A stretch of DNA of 64,000 nt from Prado023 sp963753075 (GTDB lineage: Bacteria; Actinomycetota; Actinomycetes; S36-B12; CAIYMF01): the NCBI GenBank assembly GCA_963753075.1, contig CAVWAR010000017.1, positions 248,001 to 312,000 of the forward strand. The letters run 5' to 3'. Positions 39,501 to 48,152 of this stretch are shown here, one piece after another (position 1 is the first letter of the stretch; each line of letters opens with the position of its first letter). A program made the translations under genes and the position numbers. The notes under the pieces are model-generated. The model made no database searches and was not told the origin of the DNA. It saw nothing but the letters and a program-made list of their open reading frames with translations.

Positions 39501-40389
39501 GCAGTACAAGCCGCTCAAGCAGTGCTACAACCACGGCGGCAAGCTGTTCGTCTACGACTCGCCGCTCAGCGAGTACGCGGCCATGGGCTTCGAGTACGGC
39601 TACGGCGTGGCACGGCCCGATGCCCTGGTCATGTGGGAGGCCCAGTTCGGCGACTTCGTCAATGGCTCCCAGACCATCATCGACGAGTTCATGACCTCCG
39701 CTGAGCAGAAGTGGGCGCAGCGCTCGTCGGTGGTGCTGCTGCTGCCGCACGGCTACGAGGGGCAGGGACCGGACCACTCGTCAGCCCGGATCGAGCGGTT
39801 CCTGACCCTGTGTGCCCAGGACAACATGACAATCGCTCAGCCGAGCACCCCGTCGTCCTACTTCCACCTGCTGCGCTGGCAGGTGCACTCGTGGCTGACC
39901 CGGCCGATGGTGGTCTTCACCCCGAAGTCGCTGCTGCGGAACAAGGCCTCCACGTCGCTCACGCGCGACTTCACGGAGGGGTACTTCCGCGCCGTGCTCG
40001 ATGACCGGGGCATCACCGAGGGTCGGATCGACCCGGCCGGCATAACCCGGGTGCTGCTCTGCTCGGGCAAGATCGGCTACGACCTGATGGCTGAGCGCGA
40101 CAAGCGCGAGCGCCCCGATGTGGCCGTGCTGCGGATGGAGCGGCTCTACCCGCTGCCACACCGGACGCTGGTCGAGATGCTGGCCCGGTTCGGTGCCGCG
40201 GAGATCGTCTGGGTCCAGGACGAGCCGTCGAACATGGGCCCCTGGCCGTTCATGAACCAGCACCTACCGACCGCGATCGAGCGCACCATCCGGTCTGTGA
40301 CCCGGACGCAGAGCTCGTCGCCGTCGGTGGGTTCGCTGCACCGTCACGAGCAGGAACAGCACGACCTGCTCGACCGGGCCTTCGAGTAG
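36562..40389 (+). CDS. kgd: Multifunctional 2-oxoglutarate decarboxylase/dehydrogenase E1-E2 (Kgd/OdhA)
   Basis: 1275 residues. It feeds 2-oxoglutarate to succinyl-CoA (with lipoyl partners) or to succinate semialdehyde. The N-terminal segment FGTNEWLVDEIYQQYLQDP is followed by a Pro/Ala linker (about 50-130). The E2-type succinyltransferase domain (about 150-400) has the catalytic TYDHRIIQGAQSGDFL. The E1 domain has GMPHRGRLNVLANI and the TPP motif GDAAFAGQGVV...NNQVGFTT (about 693-735). No lipoyl domain is present, as in mycobacteria and corynebacteria. GTG start with SD-like AAGAGG. Confidence 0.97.
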   Translation: MANDAGSRMVQFGTNEWLVDEIYQQYLQDPQSVDRAWWDFFADYRPGDPATLPGPTAGTSLDAESAATARSINAAPMTVVAPGATPSAPPAPTPTEKAEPAATPAPPAHVVPELAHSLPAYEVEAPAGRVGQVAPQPGLTSIPTGGFGPENRDPAPRVLRGPQARVVVNMESSLEVPTATSVRAMPAKLLIDNRTVINNQLSRGRGGKVSFTHLIGYALVRALSDMPEMNVGFARVDGKPAVVQHPTVNLGLAIDLTKPDGTRQLLVPCIKGAEQMDFAGFWATYEELVRKARAGSLGADDFAGTTATLTNPGTIGTVSSVPRLMSGQGLIVGVGSLDYPAEWQGAAEETLARQGVSKILTLTSTYDHRIIQGAQSGDFLRRVHQLLLGEHGFYDEIFTSLRIPYEPVRWATDIATSHDSDLNKTARVQELIHAYRVRGHLIADIDPLDYKQRQHPDLDVAVHGLTLWDLDREFAVAGFAGEQFMTLRNVLRVLRDAYCRTVGIEYMHMQDPDQRQWIQDRIEKDPDKPERDEQLRILRTLNSAEAFETFLQTKFVGQKRFSLEGGESVIPLVDAVLSAAASEGLDEVCIGMPHRGRLNVLANIAGKSYSRIFNEFEGNYGVESVQGSGDVKYHLGTEGTFTAEDGAQVKVSLAANPSHLEAVNPVLEGIVRAKQDQKPLERKFAVLPLLMHGDAAFAGQGVVAETLNLSQLQGYRTGGTVHIVVNNQVGFTTSPKYSRSTVYCTDVARMIQAPIFHVNGDDPEAVVRVARMAYQFRQKFAKDVVIDLICYRRRGHNEADDPSLTQPTMYAVIDSKRSVRKLYTEGLIGRGDITVEEAEEALRDFQERLERVFQETRAAVDEEEFTAHSAEVISTGTKELKPQTPAWDVDTSISREVVDLVVRSQIDLPEGFVAHPRLVPQLRRRAEMVATDTIDWGMGEALAIGSLVNEGKWVRLAGQDSRRGTFGHRHAVIVDARTGWQYKPLKQCYNHGGKLFVYDSPLSEYAAMGFEYGYGVARPDALVMWEAQFGDFVNGSQTIIDEFMTSAEQKWAQRSSVVLLLPHGYEGQGPDHSSARIERFLTLCAQDNMTIAQPSTPSSYFHLLRWQVHSWLTRPMVVFTPKSLLRNKASTSLTRDFTEGYFRAVLDDRGITEGRIDPAGITRVLLCSGKIGYDLMAERDKRERPDVAVLRMERLYPLPHRTLVEMLARFGAAEIVWVQDEPSNMGPWPFMNQHLPTAIERTIRSVTRTQSSSPSVGSLHRHEQEQHDLLDRAFE

Positions 40390-40397
40390 GGGTCGAC

Positions 40398-40568
40398 GTG
40401 TACGACACCGATCGGGGCATCGAGGAGCTCATCCGTCGGCGTGGTGACGAGGAGGTCACCCTCGAATGGCTGGGTGGTCAGCTGATCACCTTCGTGGACC
40501 TGAACCCGGAGTTCGAGGTCCCAGTCGAGCGCCTGGCCAGCTGGCTCGCCCGCGACGACGACGACTGA
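40398..40568 (+). CDS. 56-residue protein downstream of kgd, DUF6104-like
   Basis: GTG start 8 bases after kgd. It begins MYDTDRGIEELIRRRGDEEV, continues with TLEWLGGQLITFVDLNPEFE and ends in an acidic tail (ARDDDD). The same short protein follows kgd in Streptomyces and relatives (recalled as DUF6104). Function unknown; its conserved position suggests a link with the 2-oxoglutarate enzyme. Confidence 0.8.
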   Translation: MYDTDRGIEELIRRRGDEEVTLEWLGGQLITFVDLNPEFEVPVERLASWLARDDDD

Positions 40569-40588
40569 CCGCGGTCGGCGCAGCGGCA

Positions 40589-40606
40589 GGGCCCCTGCGT
40601 GGGCCC
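40589..40606. terminator. Hairpin after kgd operon
   Basis: GGGCCC-ctgcgt-GGGCCC between the convergent kgd operon and the deacetylase gene. GC stem without a T-tract; probably a bidirectional terminator. Confidence 0.45.
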
Positions 40607-40618
40607 GGGGGCGGGTCC

Positions 40619-41794
40619 TCAGCTCGAGCCAGCGGCGCGGGCCGCTCCCTCAGCCATGCCCGCCAGGCAGTCCGAGACGAGGCCCCCGAGGCTGGGCAGG
40701 TGGTAGCCGCCCTCCTGGACGGCAACGGTCGGGATGCCCATCCCGCCCAGCAGGATCCCGGTGGCCCGGAGCCCATCGCGGGTGACCCGCAACGGGCTCT
40801 TCGGGTCCTCGACCGCAGCGTCCACCCCCAGGGCCACGACCAGGGCGTCGGCGCCGAACACACCCGCATCGTGGACCAGCTGCTCCACGGCGGTGAGCCA
40901 GCGATCGTCACCGGAGCGGCCAGGCAGGGCGATGTTCAGGTTCGCCCCCGATCCTGATCCTCTGCCGGTCTCGTCGGCGAAGCCCATGAAGTGCGGGAAC
41001 CAGCCCGCCCCCGGGTCCACGTGCACCGACCCGCAGAACACGTCCCCGCGACCATAGAAGATCGTCTGGGTGCCATTCCCGTGATGGGCGTCCACGTCCA
41101 GGATGGCCACTCGTCGGGCCCCCCGCTCGCGCAGGCGATGGGCCGCAATGGCCGCGTTGTTCAGGTAGCAGGAGCCACCGAAGGCATCCCGGGTCGCGTG
41201 GTGGCCCGGTGGGCGGCACAGCGCGTAGGCCATCGGGGTGACGCCCGGGCCCCACAGCGCCGATCCGGCAGTACCGGAGGAACCCGACGCACTGTGCACC
41301 CACGCCGCCTGCGCGACCATGTCGGCCGCGGTCAGGGCCGCCCCGGCTGCCCCCTCGACCGCATCCCAGGTGCCCGGGCCGATCAGGGTCATCGTGTCGT
41401 AGCAGTACTGCCCTGCGCGGGCATGGACCGCAGCAGCGCGGTGTGCTGGCAGCCCACCGAGCATTCCCTCGGTCGGGAAGACGTAGGGCACGACCCGGTC
41501 CTGCCCGGGGTCGTCGGGGTACCCGCCCACCACCCAGGCGTCGTGGATGGTTCGCAGGTGCTCGACGAGGCCCGGCGAGTGGACCGCGAGGAGTGCGTCG
41601 AGGTCGGGGTCGCTCGCGGTCACCTCGGGGTGCCGGGCGCGGATCAGGGCCGCACGGATGACGTTGACGCGTTCCAGGACCTCGGAGCCGGGGGCACGCA
41701 CGCCCAGCCAGAACTCGGCGGAGGGATCATGCCGTCGGGTCCGTGGATGCCAGACGAACGGGATCGGTGTGCTCGGCTCCGGCGACTGGTCCAC
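40619..41794 (-). CDS. Histone deacetylase-family amidohydrolase (AcuC/acetylpolyamine type)
   Basis: 391 residues. The zinc-site motifs are clear: CRPPGHHATRDAFGGSCYLNNAAIAA and ILDVDAHHGNGTQTIFYG, then VALGVDAAVEDP (third ligand region) and QEGGYHL. The family removes acetyl groups from lysines, polyamines or similar amides. The FGGSCYLNNAA pattern resembles acetylpolyamine amidohydrolases more than AcuC, which is a weak inference. No acs or acuA gene is adjacent. Confidence 0.85.
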   Translation of the reverse strand: MDQSPEPSTPIPFVWHPRTRRHDPSAEFWLGVRAPGSEVLERVNVIRAALIRARHPEVTASDPDLDALLAVHSPGLVEHLRTIHDAWVVGGYPDDPGQDRVVPYVFPTEGMLGGLPAHRAAAVHARAGQYCYDTMTLIGPGTWDAVEGAAGAALTAADMVAQAAWVHSASGSSGTAGSALWGPGVTPMAYALCRPPGHHATRDAFGGSCYLNNAAIAAHRLRERGARRVAILDVDAHHGNGTQTIFYGRGDVFCGSVHVDPGAGWFPHFMGFADETGRGSGSGANLNIALPGRSGDDRWLTAVEQLVHDAGVFGADALVVALGVDAAVEDPKSPLRVTRDGLRATGILLGGMGIPTVAVQEGGYHLPSLGGLVSDCLAGMAEGAARAAGSS

Positions 41795-41874
41795 GGGCGA
41801 ATCCTGCCAAGCCGACCGAGCCCACGTGTCCCCGGGTCCGTGCGGGGTCGCGCTCCGTGGTCCACGATTGCCCC

Positions 41875-43101
41875 ATGACCGCTCGTCCGTTCGACGCTCT
41901 CAGCCTGGCTCAGCTGCGCCAGCGCTCATCGCTCAAGTGGCAGCACTACGGCCCCGATGTCCTTCCGCTGTGGGTCGCTGAGATGGATGTGCGCCTCGCA
42001 CCAGAGATCGTCGATGCGCTCGACGCCGCGGTCCGGTCCGGGGACACCGGCTACCCCAACTTCGGGGGCACCTACAAGGAGGCCCTCAGCGAATTCGCCG
42101 CCGACCGCTGGGGCTGGGAGCCGGACCCGGCCGACATGCTTCTGTGCGCTGATGTGATGAGTGGCATCCGCGCGGTCCTGAGACGCTTCGCCGAGCCGGA
42201 GGGGGCGGTCCTGATCCCCAGCCCCGTGTACCCGCCGTTCGCGGTGTTCACCCGGGAGATCGGCCGGCGGGTGGTCCCTGTCGGGCTCACGGAGGCCGGT
42301 CGGCTCGACGTGCCGGCAATCGACGCCGCCCTCGCCCAGCAGGGGCCTGGGCGATGGGCCGACCAGGAGAGGCGCACGATCGTGCTCCTGTGCAGCCCGC
42401 ACAACCCCACCGGCGTCGTGCACAGCGCAGACGAGCTCGCCGGTGTTGCCGCGACTGCGGAGCGGCACGGTGCACTCGTCGTCGTCGACGAGGTGCACGC
42501 GCCGTTGGTGCCCACGGGCGCCGCCTTCGTCCCCTGGCACACGGTCGCTGAGGAGGGCTACGTGGTCACCTCGGCGGCCAAGGCGTTCAACCTCGCCGGG
42601 ATCAAGGCTGGGCTGATCGTGGGCAGCGCCGGAGCTGGCCCCCGGCTGCGGCGGATGCCGGAGTCGATCGGCTACGGCGGAAGTCATCTGGGCGTTATCG
42701 GACATGCCGCGGGCTACCGTGCTGATCCCTCCTGGCTCGACGGCGTCAACGCCAACATCGCCGAGAACAGGGTGCTGCTTTCGCAGCTGCTGGCGCAGCG
42801 CCTGCCCAGTGTCAGGTACCGCGTCCCCGAGGCGAGCTATCTGGCGTGGCTGGACATGGGTGGTCTTGGCCTGGGTGCGGACCCCGCGGGTGTGCTGCTG
42901 CGGCGCGGACGGATCGCGCTCACCTCGGGGCTGCGCTTCGGGCCGGGCGGCGCTGGCCACGCCCGGCTCAACTTCGCATGCTCGGAGTCAGTCCTGGTCG
43001 ACGCGGTGGACCGGATGGTGCATGCCGTGGTCACGCAGGCGGAGTTGGGTGCGCAGGAGCCAGGTGCCATGAGCGGAGATACCCCCGATTCGCCCACGTG
43101 A
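41875..43101 (+). CDS. MalY/PatB-type PLP C-S lyase or aminotransferase
   Basis: 408 residues, fold type I PLP enzyme. The N-terminus SLKWQHYGPDVLPLWVAEMDV is typical of MalY/PatB cystathionine beta-lyases. CSPHNPTGVVHS holds the PLP ring Asn, VVVDEVHAPLV the Asp, and TSAAKAFNLAGIKAG the Schiff-base Lys near 235. It probably releases thiols from cystathionine or Cys conjugates. Start ATG 41875 with CACGAT 6 bases upstream (possibly leaderless). Confidence 0.85.
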   Translation: MTARPFDALSLAQLRQRSSLKWQHYGPDVLPLWVAEMDVRLAPEIVDALDAAVRSGDTGYPNFGGTYKEALSEFAADRWGWEPDPADMLLCADVMSGIRAVLRRFAEPEGAVLIPSPVYPPFAVFTREIGRRVVPVGLTEAGRLDVPAIDAALAQQGPGRWADQERRTIVLLCSPHNPTGVVHSADELAGVAATAERHGALVVVDEVHAPLVPTGAAFVPWHTVAEEGYVVTSAAKAFNLAGIKAGLIVGSAGAGPRLRRMPESIGYGGSHLGVIGHAAGYRADPSWLDGVNANIAENRVLLSQLLAQRLPSVRYRVPEASYLAWLDMGGLGLGADPAGVLLRRGRIALTSGLRFGPGGAGHARLNFACSESVLVDAVDRMVHAVVTQAELGAQEPGAMSGDTPDSPT

Positions 43102-43130
43102 TCGGACCTGCTGGGCTTCGGTGTGCCTGC

Positions 43131-43136
43131 TAGGTT
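43131..43136 (+). promoter_or_regulatory. Leaderless -10 of the oligopeptidase gene
   Basis: TAGGTT ends 8 bases before the ATG at 43145. No SD is present. Confidence 0.5.
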
Positions 43137-43144
43137 CGGCGACC

Positions 43145-45295
43145 ATGGTCACACCTCCCGAGGCGCCCACGCGGCCGTTCGTCCGGCACCTGCATGGCCG
43201 GGACATCCCCGATGACCTGGCGTGGATGGCCGATGGGGGCGAGGAGCTCCGCGCCTACCTGAGCGCCGAGTCCGACCACTACCTCGCCGCTACCGCTGGG
43301 GTTGAGCCCGTGCGGCGCCACCTGTTCACCGAGATGGTCGCCCGCACCCCGGTCGCCGAGGAGGGTCCCGCGCATTCGGTCGCGGGAGCCCAGTTCCGGG
43401 ATGTGACCGTCGAGGGGGCCCAGCTCGGCCAGTTCCAGCGGATGGCCCCAGGGTCCGGGGACTGGGTGACGGTGCTCGACCTGGACGCCGAGGCTGCCGC
43501 CGTGGGGTCGACGTACGGGGAGGTCGGCGTCCGCGAGGTCAGCCCGGATGGCGCGTTGATGGCCTGGTCGCTGGACACCAGCGGCGAGGAGCTCTATGAG
43601 CTGCGTTTCCGGAGACTGGACACCGGCGAGGACCTCCCCGACCGGATCCCGCGGACCTACTACAGCGGTGCGTGGGCCGCTGGCAGCCACGCGTTCTTCT
43701 ACACGGTCCTCGACCATGCCTATCGCCCGTTCCAGGTGTGGCGCCACGACGTGGGCACTGACGCGTCGGCTGACGTGCTCGTGCTCCAGGAGGATGACCG
43801 GCGGTTCGACGTGAGCGTTCGGCGCACCCGGTGCGGCCGGTACGTCGTGATCCACGCCGCGAGCAGGGACAGCTCTGAGTCCTGGGCGATCCCCGCGGAC
43901 CAGCCGGACGCCCCGCCAGCAACCATCGGGGCCCGGCGCGAGGGTCACGAGTACTCCGTGGAGTCGGTGCCCGACGGCCCGCGGCCCTTCCTGGCGGTCA
44001 CGAACCATGCCGGAGCCCGTGAGTTCACCCTGAGCTGGCTCGGGGCGGGGTCGACCGATCCCACCCAGTGGCTGCCCGCCATCGACGCACCGCTGCCGGG
44101 GGATCCTGATCCCGGTTCAGGCGAGGGGCCCGGTCGCCCGATCCGGCGCCTGACGGGTGTCGATGCGTTCGCCGGACATGTGGTGGTGTCCCTGCGCGAG
44201 AACGGTCGCGCCGTTCTCTACGTCGTGCCGGTGACCGACGCGGGTCTGGACTGGGGCGGAGCACGTGCCGTGCGGCCGCCCGAGGGTGGGACGGTCGAGC
44301 TGGGCAGCAACGAGCTGTTCGATGCCCGGGCGGTCACGGTCGTCACGCAGAGTCGCATCGAGCCGGCGGTGTGGAGCGACGTCCCCTTCGATGAGGCCGG
44401 CGAGCCAGCGGTGCGGCATCGGGCGCAGGCGCCGAACCACGACCCGGGCTCCTACTCCGTGTCGACCCGGTGGGTGACCGCTCGCGACGGGGAGCGGATC
44501 CCGGTCACGCTCGTGTCGCATCGTGTGACGCCCCTGGACGGGACCGCCCCGTGCCTCCTGTTCGGCTACGGCGCCTACGAGCACGTGTATGAGCCGACCT
44601 TCAGCCGGGCGCTGCCCAGCCTGCTGGACCGCGGCGTCGTCTGGGCGCACGCCCACGTTCGGGGCGGTGGTGAGCTCGGGCGCCGCTGGTGGGACGAGGG
44701 CCATATGGCCGCCAAGGCCAACTCCTTCCGGGACTTCGTCGATGTCGCCCGGGCCCTGGGCAGTGGTCCGGATGCCGTCGTCGACGGGTCGCGGATCGTC
44801 TCCCGCGGTGGTTCGGCGGGTGGACTGCTGGTCGCCGCGAGCATGGACCTCGACCCTGAGGCCTTCGCCGGCGTTGTCGCCGAGGTCCCGTTCGTCGACG
44901 TGCTGAACTCGATGCTGGACGCCGATCTCCCCTTGACCGTTGGGGAGTGGGAGGAGTGGGGCAACCCCGCAATCGCCGAGCAGTTCCCGTGGTTGAACGC
45001 CTACGCGCCCTACGAGAACGTCCCGCCCGCGGGCCGGCGGCCCTTCATCCTCGCGACGGGCGCGGTTCATGATCCCCGGGTGATGGTCCACGAGCCGGCG
45101 AAGTGGGTCGCACGACTGCGGGCCACCGATCCACATCGCGGGGCCGTCGAGGAGCCCGGCCAGCGTGGGGGAGTGCTGTTCCGGGTGGCGCTGGAGGAGG
45201 GGTCGCACGGTGGCGCGGCGGGGCGCTACACCGCCCTGGACGAGGAGTCCCAGACCCAGGCGATCATCCTGGCGGCGATGGGGATCCACGCGTAG
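43145..45295 (+). CDS. ptrB: Oligopeptidase B (prolyl oligopeptidase family S9A)
   Basis: 716 residues, cytosolic. It cleaves short peptides after basic residues. The beta-propeller (about 70-420) is followed by an alpha/beta hydrolase domain with the catalytic triad Ser in RGGSAGGLL (about 557), Asp in VHDPRV (about 642) and His in EEGSHGGAAGR (about 688). VRGGGELGRRWWDEGHMAAKANSF is a family hallmark. It is next to, and on the same strand as, the C-S lyase but has its own promoter. Confidence 0.93.
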   Translation: MVTPPEAPTRPFVRHLHGRDIPDDLAWMADGGEELRAYLSAESDHYLAATAGVEPVRRHLFTEMVARTPVAEEGPAHSVAGAQFRDVTVEGAQLGQFQRMAPGSGDWVTVLDLDAEAAAVGSTYGEVGVREVSPDGALMAWSLDTSGEELYELRFRRLDTGEDLPDRIPRTYYSGAWAAGSHAFFYTVLDHAYRPFQVWRHDVGTDASADVLVLQEDDRRFDVSVRRTRCGRYVVIHAASRDSSESWAIPADQPDAPPATIGARREGHEYSVESVPDGPRPFLAVTNHAGAREFTLSWLGAGSTDPTQWLPAIDAPLPGDPDPGSGEGPGRPIRRLTGVDAFAGHVVVSLRENGRAVLYVVPVTDAGLDWGGARAVRPPEGGTVELGSNELFDARAVTVVTQSRIEPAVWSDVPFDEAGEPAVRHRAQAPNHDPGSYSVSTRWVTARDGERIPVTLVSHRVTPLDGTAPCLLFGYGAYEHVYEPTFSRALPSLLDRGVVWAHAHVRGGGELGRRWWDEGHMAAKANSFRDFVDVARALGSGPDAVVDGSRIVSRGGSAGGLLVAASMDLDPEAFAGVVAEVPFVDVLNSMLDADLPLTVGEWEEWGNPAIAEQFPWLNAYAPYENVPPAGRRPFILATGAVHDPRVMVHEPAKWVARLRATDPHRGAVEEPGQRGGVLFRVALEEGSHGGAAGRYTALDEESQTQAIILAAMGIHA

Positions 45296-45349
45296 GACGC
45301 CGGGGCCCGGGTGCTGAGTTCCCGCGCAGGCGTGCGCGTGGCAGGCGTC

Positions 45350-46117
45350 TCAGGGCCGGGAGCGTGCCGGCGAAGCATGCCGGGTGGGTGCCGGCGCTGA
45401 CCCCGCCCGCAGGGTGATCAGGTCGGTGATCGCGTCGGTGTCGGCGAGGACACCCGGCGTGACGGGTACGTCATAGCGTCCAGCGGCAGTCACGATCCGG
45501 TCGCGCAGGATCCCGTCGGCGATCACCATCGGCACCACCACGAAGGACGCGCACCCGTCGACGCAGCGCATCAGGGTGCGGATGCGGCCCAGCGGTCGAC
45601 CACCGTCGAGGTAGGCCGCGCGCACTGCGCGGACGCCGAGCACGCTGGCCAGCGCCAGGCCGTGGACGCGGAACAGCGACTCCATTGCCCCGACCGCGCG
45701 CAGATCACGTGAGCCGGACGCCGCCAGGATGATCCCCGTCCGGTCATCGAGGGGGAGCCGCGAACCCGCAACGAGCTCCGCGGCAGAGTCGAGGAGCAGC
45801 GGATGCAGCCCCACGGGCTCAGCCGCAGCGACCTCGAGCCCGGGAACCTCGGACCGCATTGCCGAGATGGCTGCCGGGACGTCGACGCGGGCGTGGTAGG
45901 CGGGGCTCACCAGGAGGGGGACAACGGTAGTGGCGCCCGCGCCGGCATCCTGCAATGCTCGTGCGGCCCGTCGGGGGGATGGATCGTGATGGTCCAGGTA
46001 GGCGGCACTCGTACTGATCCCGGCTGCATCGAGGCGCGCCGCAAGCGATGCCACGCTGCGCGCGTGCCGCGGGTCCGGGGAGCCATGGGCCAGGAGGGTC
46101 AGTGCCATCGGGACCAT
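45350..46117 (-). CDS. CbiX/SirB-type sirohydrochlorin chelatase
   Basis: About 255 residues. LTLLAHGSPDPRHA near the start holds the metal-binding His, and the second half repeats the fold (VVPMVIADGILRDRIV), the long duplicated form. It would insert Fe (or Co) into sirohydrochlorin made by the adjacent CysG. Starts at GTG 46123 (overlapping the cysG stop), ATG 46117 and ATG 46108 are possible; 46117 was chosen from family N-termini. Last gene of the sulfite-reduction operon. Confidence 0.88.
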   Translation of the reverse strand: MVPMALTLLAHGSPDPRHARSVASLAARLDAAGISTSAAYLDHHDPSPRRAARALQDAGAGATTVVPLLVSPAYHARVDVPAAISAMRSEVPGLEVAAAEPVGLHPLLLDSAAELVAGSRLPLDDRTGIILAASGSRDLRAVGAMESLFRVHGLALASVLGVRAVRAAYLDGGRPLGRIRTLMRCVDGCASFVVVPMVIADGILRDRIVTAAGRYDVPVTPGVLADTDAITDLITLRAGSAPAPTRHASPARSRP

Positions 46118-46119
46118 GG

Positions 46120-47439
46120 TCACCCAACCTGGCAGATCGGAGCAGGCGGCGCGCCGGAGAGATCGCCCAGTTGCGTCCGCAGGCCTACCACCTCGCCGAC
46201 CACGATCACGACCGGGCCGGGCAACCGTGCGTAGGCAACGTCGCTCGCGATGGTGGCCAGCGTGCCGGTCACAGTCCGCTGGCGGGGGCTCCACCCATCG
46301 CTGATGACCGCAGCCGGCGTGTCCGGGGCCCGGCCGGAGTCGACCAGCTCAGAAGCGGTCTCAGCCAGGCCGGCGAGACCCATCAGCAGGACGAGGGTCG
46401 CGTCCCTGGGAGCCGTCCGGGCCGCGTCGAGCGCCTGTCCGGCGCCAGCATGTGCACTGGCGATGACCAATGAGGTGGTGATCCCGCGGTGTGTGACCGG
46501 GATGCCGGCCGCGGCCGGCACGCTGACCGCCGACGTCACGCCCGGCACCACCTCGACGCTTACGTCGTGCTCCAGGCAGTGCAGCGCCTCCTCGCCGCCC
46601 CGGCCCAGGACGAACGGATCCCCGCCCTTGAGCCTGATCACCGTCCGGCCGGCGAGTGCGTGGTCCACCAGGATCCGATTGATCGAGTCCTGGGTGATCG
46701 GGTGGTGCCCCGCCGTCTTGCCGACGTCGATGACCTCCACGTCGGCGCCGAGTTCGGCCAGGACGCCCGTGGGTCCCAACCGGTCGGTCACGACCACATC
46801 GGCGCGCGCCAGCCACTGCCGGCCTGCGACGGTGAGCAGGCCGGGATCGCCGGGGCCTCCGCCCACGAGGACAACTCGGCCGCGCTCACCGGGGCGCCGC
46901 GCGCGGGTTCGGCGCAGGGGCAGTGTGCCGGTTGCCAGCTGCGCGGCAACCGCATCGCGGATCGTACTGGCGCGTCCCGGATCCCCTCCGCCGGAGACGG
47001 CCACCCGGATGCCGTCCGGACCGTAGGCCACGGCCGGGGTGTGTGCCGCCGAGGACTCTGCGCGGTCCGCGCGGACGCACCAGACTCCCAGCTCATCGGC
47101 TCGTTGGGCGATCTGCGAGTCGACATCGTTGTCGCCGGTGGCGGTGTGCACCAGCCACCAGCGGCCGTTCGTTCTGGCCAGGTCGTCGGCGCTGCCCTCC
47201 CGCGCCGACCACCGGACCCGACCCTCGGTCACGAGGTCGGCGAGGTCCTCGCAGACCGCTGGCGCGATCACGGTGACGTCGGCGCCGGCCTCCACGAGTC
47301 CCGCTGCCCGACGCGCCGCGATGGGGCCGCCGCCGACGACCAGTGCCGGTCGCGCAGTCATGTCGAGGCCCACCGGGTAGCGGGCCGTGGCCGGGTCGGG
47401 GCCCCGGTCGGGGCGTTCGACCAACGTCGACGCGGTCAT
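46120..47439 (-). CDS. cysG: Siroheme synthase: uroporphyrinogen-III methyltransferase with precorrin-2 dehydrogenase domain
   Basis: 439 residues. The N-terminal NAD-binding (SirC-like) domain, from ALVVGGGPIAARRAAGLVEAG, runs to about 175. The SUMT domain (about 180-430) has VVLVGGGPGDPGLLTVAG, DPFVLGRGGEE and VEVVPGVTSAVSVPAAAGIPVTHRG. It makes sirohydrochlorin for sulfite reductase; the Fe step probably falls to the neighbouring CbiX. The ATG overlaps the cysH stop. Confidence 0.95.
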   Translation of the reverse strand: MTASTLVERPDRGPDPATARYPVGLDMTARPALVVGGGPIAARRAAGLVEAGADVTVIAPAVCEDLADLVTEGRVRWSAREGSADDLARTNGRWWLVHTATGDNDVDSQIAQRADELGVWCVRADRAESSAAHTPAVAYGPDGIRVAVSGGGDPGRASTIRDAVAAQLATGTLPLRRTRARRPGERGRVVLVGGGPGDPGLLTVAGRQWLARADVVVTDRLGPTGVLAELGADVEVIDVGKTAGHHPITQDSINRILVDHALAGRTVIRLKGGDPFVLGRGGEEALHCLEHDVSVEVVPGVTSAVSVPAAAGIPVTHRGITTSLVIASAHAGAGQALDAARTAPRDATLVLLMGLAGLAETASELVDSGRAPDTPAAVISDGWSPRQRTVTGTLATIASDVAYARLPGPVVIVVGEVVGLRTQLGDLSGAPPAPICQVG

Positions 47440-48152
47440 GTGTGCAGCCCGCACTCGGTCTTCGCCCGACCTGCCCATCGGCCGGCGCGCGGGTCGTCTC
47501 CGGGCGCCGTGGGCTTCGTGCACGGCTGGCACCCGATCGAGGCGTAGCCCGCCTCCCGCAGCGGGTTGAGCAGGACGTCGTGGTGCTGCGCATACGCAGT
47601 GACATCCTCGTCGGTCCAGAGGGCCAGGGGGTTCAGCTTGACCTTGGCGCGCTTGGCGTCCCAGCCGACGGTGTCGATGTCGGTGCGAGTTGGCGCGTCG
47701 ACCCTGCGCATGCCCGTGATCCACGCGGAGTACGGCGCCAGGCCGCGCTCGAGCGGTTCGACCTTTCGCAGGGCGCAGCAACGATCCGGATCGCGGGCGA
47801 ACAGGTCGGGACCCTCGGCGGCGTCCTGTTCGGCGACCGTCCGCAGCGGACGGGCCGTGATCAGAGTGATCGGCACGGTCGCGTCATAGGCGGCGGCGGT
47901 TCCCACGGTCTCCGGGAAGTGATAGCCGGTGTCGATGAACAGGGTGGCAACCTCTGGGATCACATCGGCAGTCAGGTGCACGAGCACCTCGTCGCCCATG
48001 CTGGAGGCGAGCACGAGGTCGTTGCCGAAGGCGTCGTGGGCCCAGGCCACGGCGATCCGGGCGCTGTCGACGGGGTCGGTGAACCTGCTGACCACCTCGG
48101 CGCCGGCTGCTGCCAGTCCCTTGTGGGCCGAGCGGGAGTCGGTTGGGGTCAT
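47436..48152 (-). CDS. cysH: Adenylyl-sulfate reductase (assimilatory, Fe-S type)
   Basis: 238 residues. It reduces APS to sulfite. LVLASSMGDEVLVHL and the TGYHFPET motif are the nucleotide region. Two Cys pairs, DRCCALRKVEPL (about 123) and GYASIGCQPCTKPT (about 202), bind the [4Fe-4S] cluster that separates APS from PAPS reductases. The C-terminal ECGLH holds the catalytic Cys. Start at ATG 48152, overlapping the zinc-ribbon gene stop. No sulfate adenylyltransferase gene is in this window. Confidence 0.95.
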   Translation of the reverse strand: MTPTDSRSAHKGLAAAGAEVVSRFTDPVDSARIAVAWAHDAFGNDLVLASSMGDEVLVHLTADVIPEVATLFIDTGYHFPETVGTAAAYDATVPITLITARPLRTVAEQDAAEGPDLFARDPDRCCALRKVEPLERGLAPYSAWITGMRRVDAPTRTDIDTVGWDAKRAKVKLNPLALWTDEDVTAYAQHHDVLLNPLREAGYASIGCQPCTKPTAPGDDPRAGRWAGRAKTECGLHT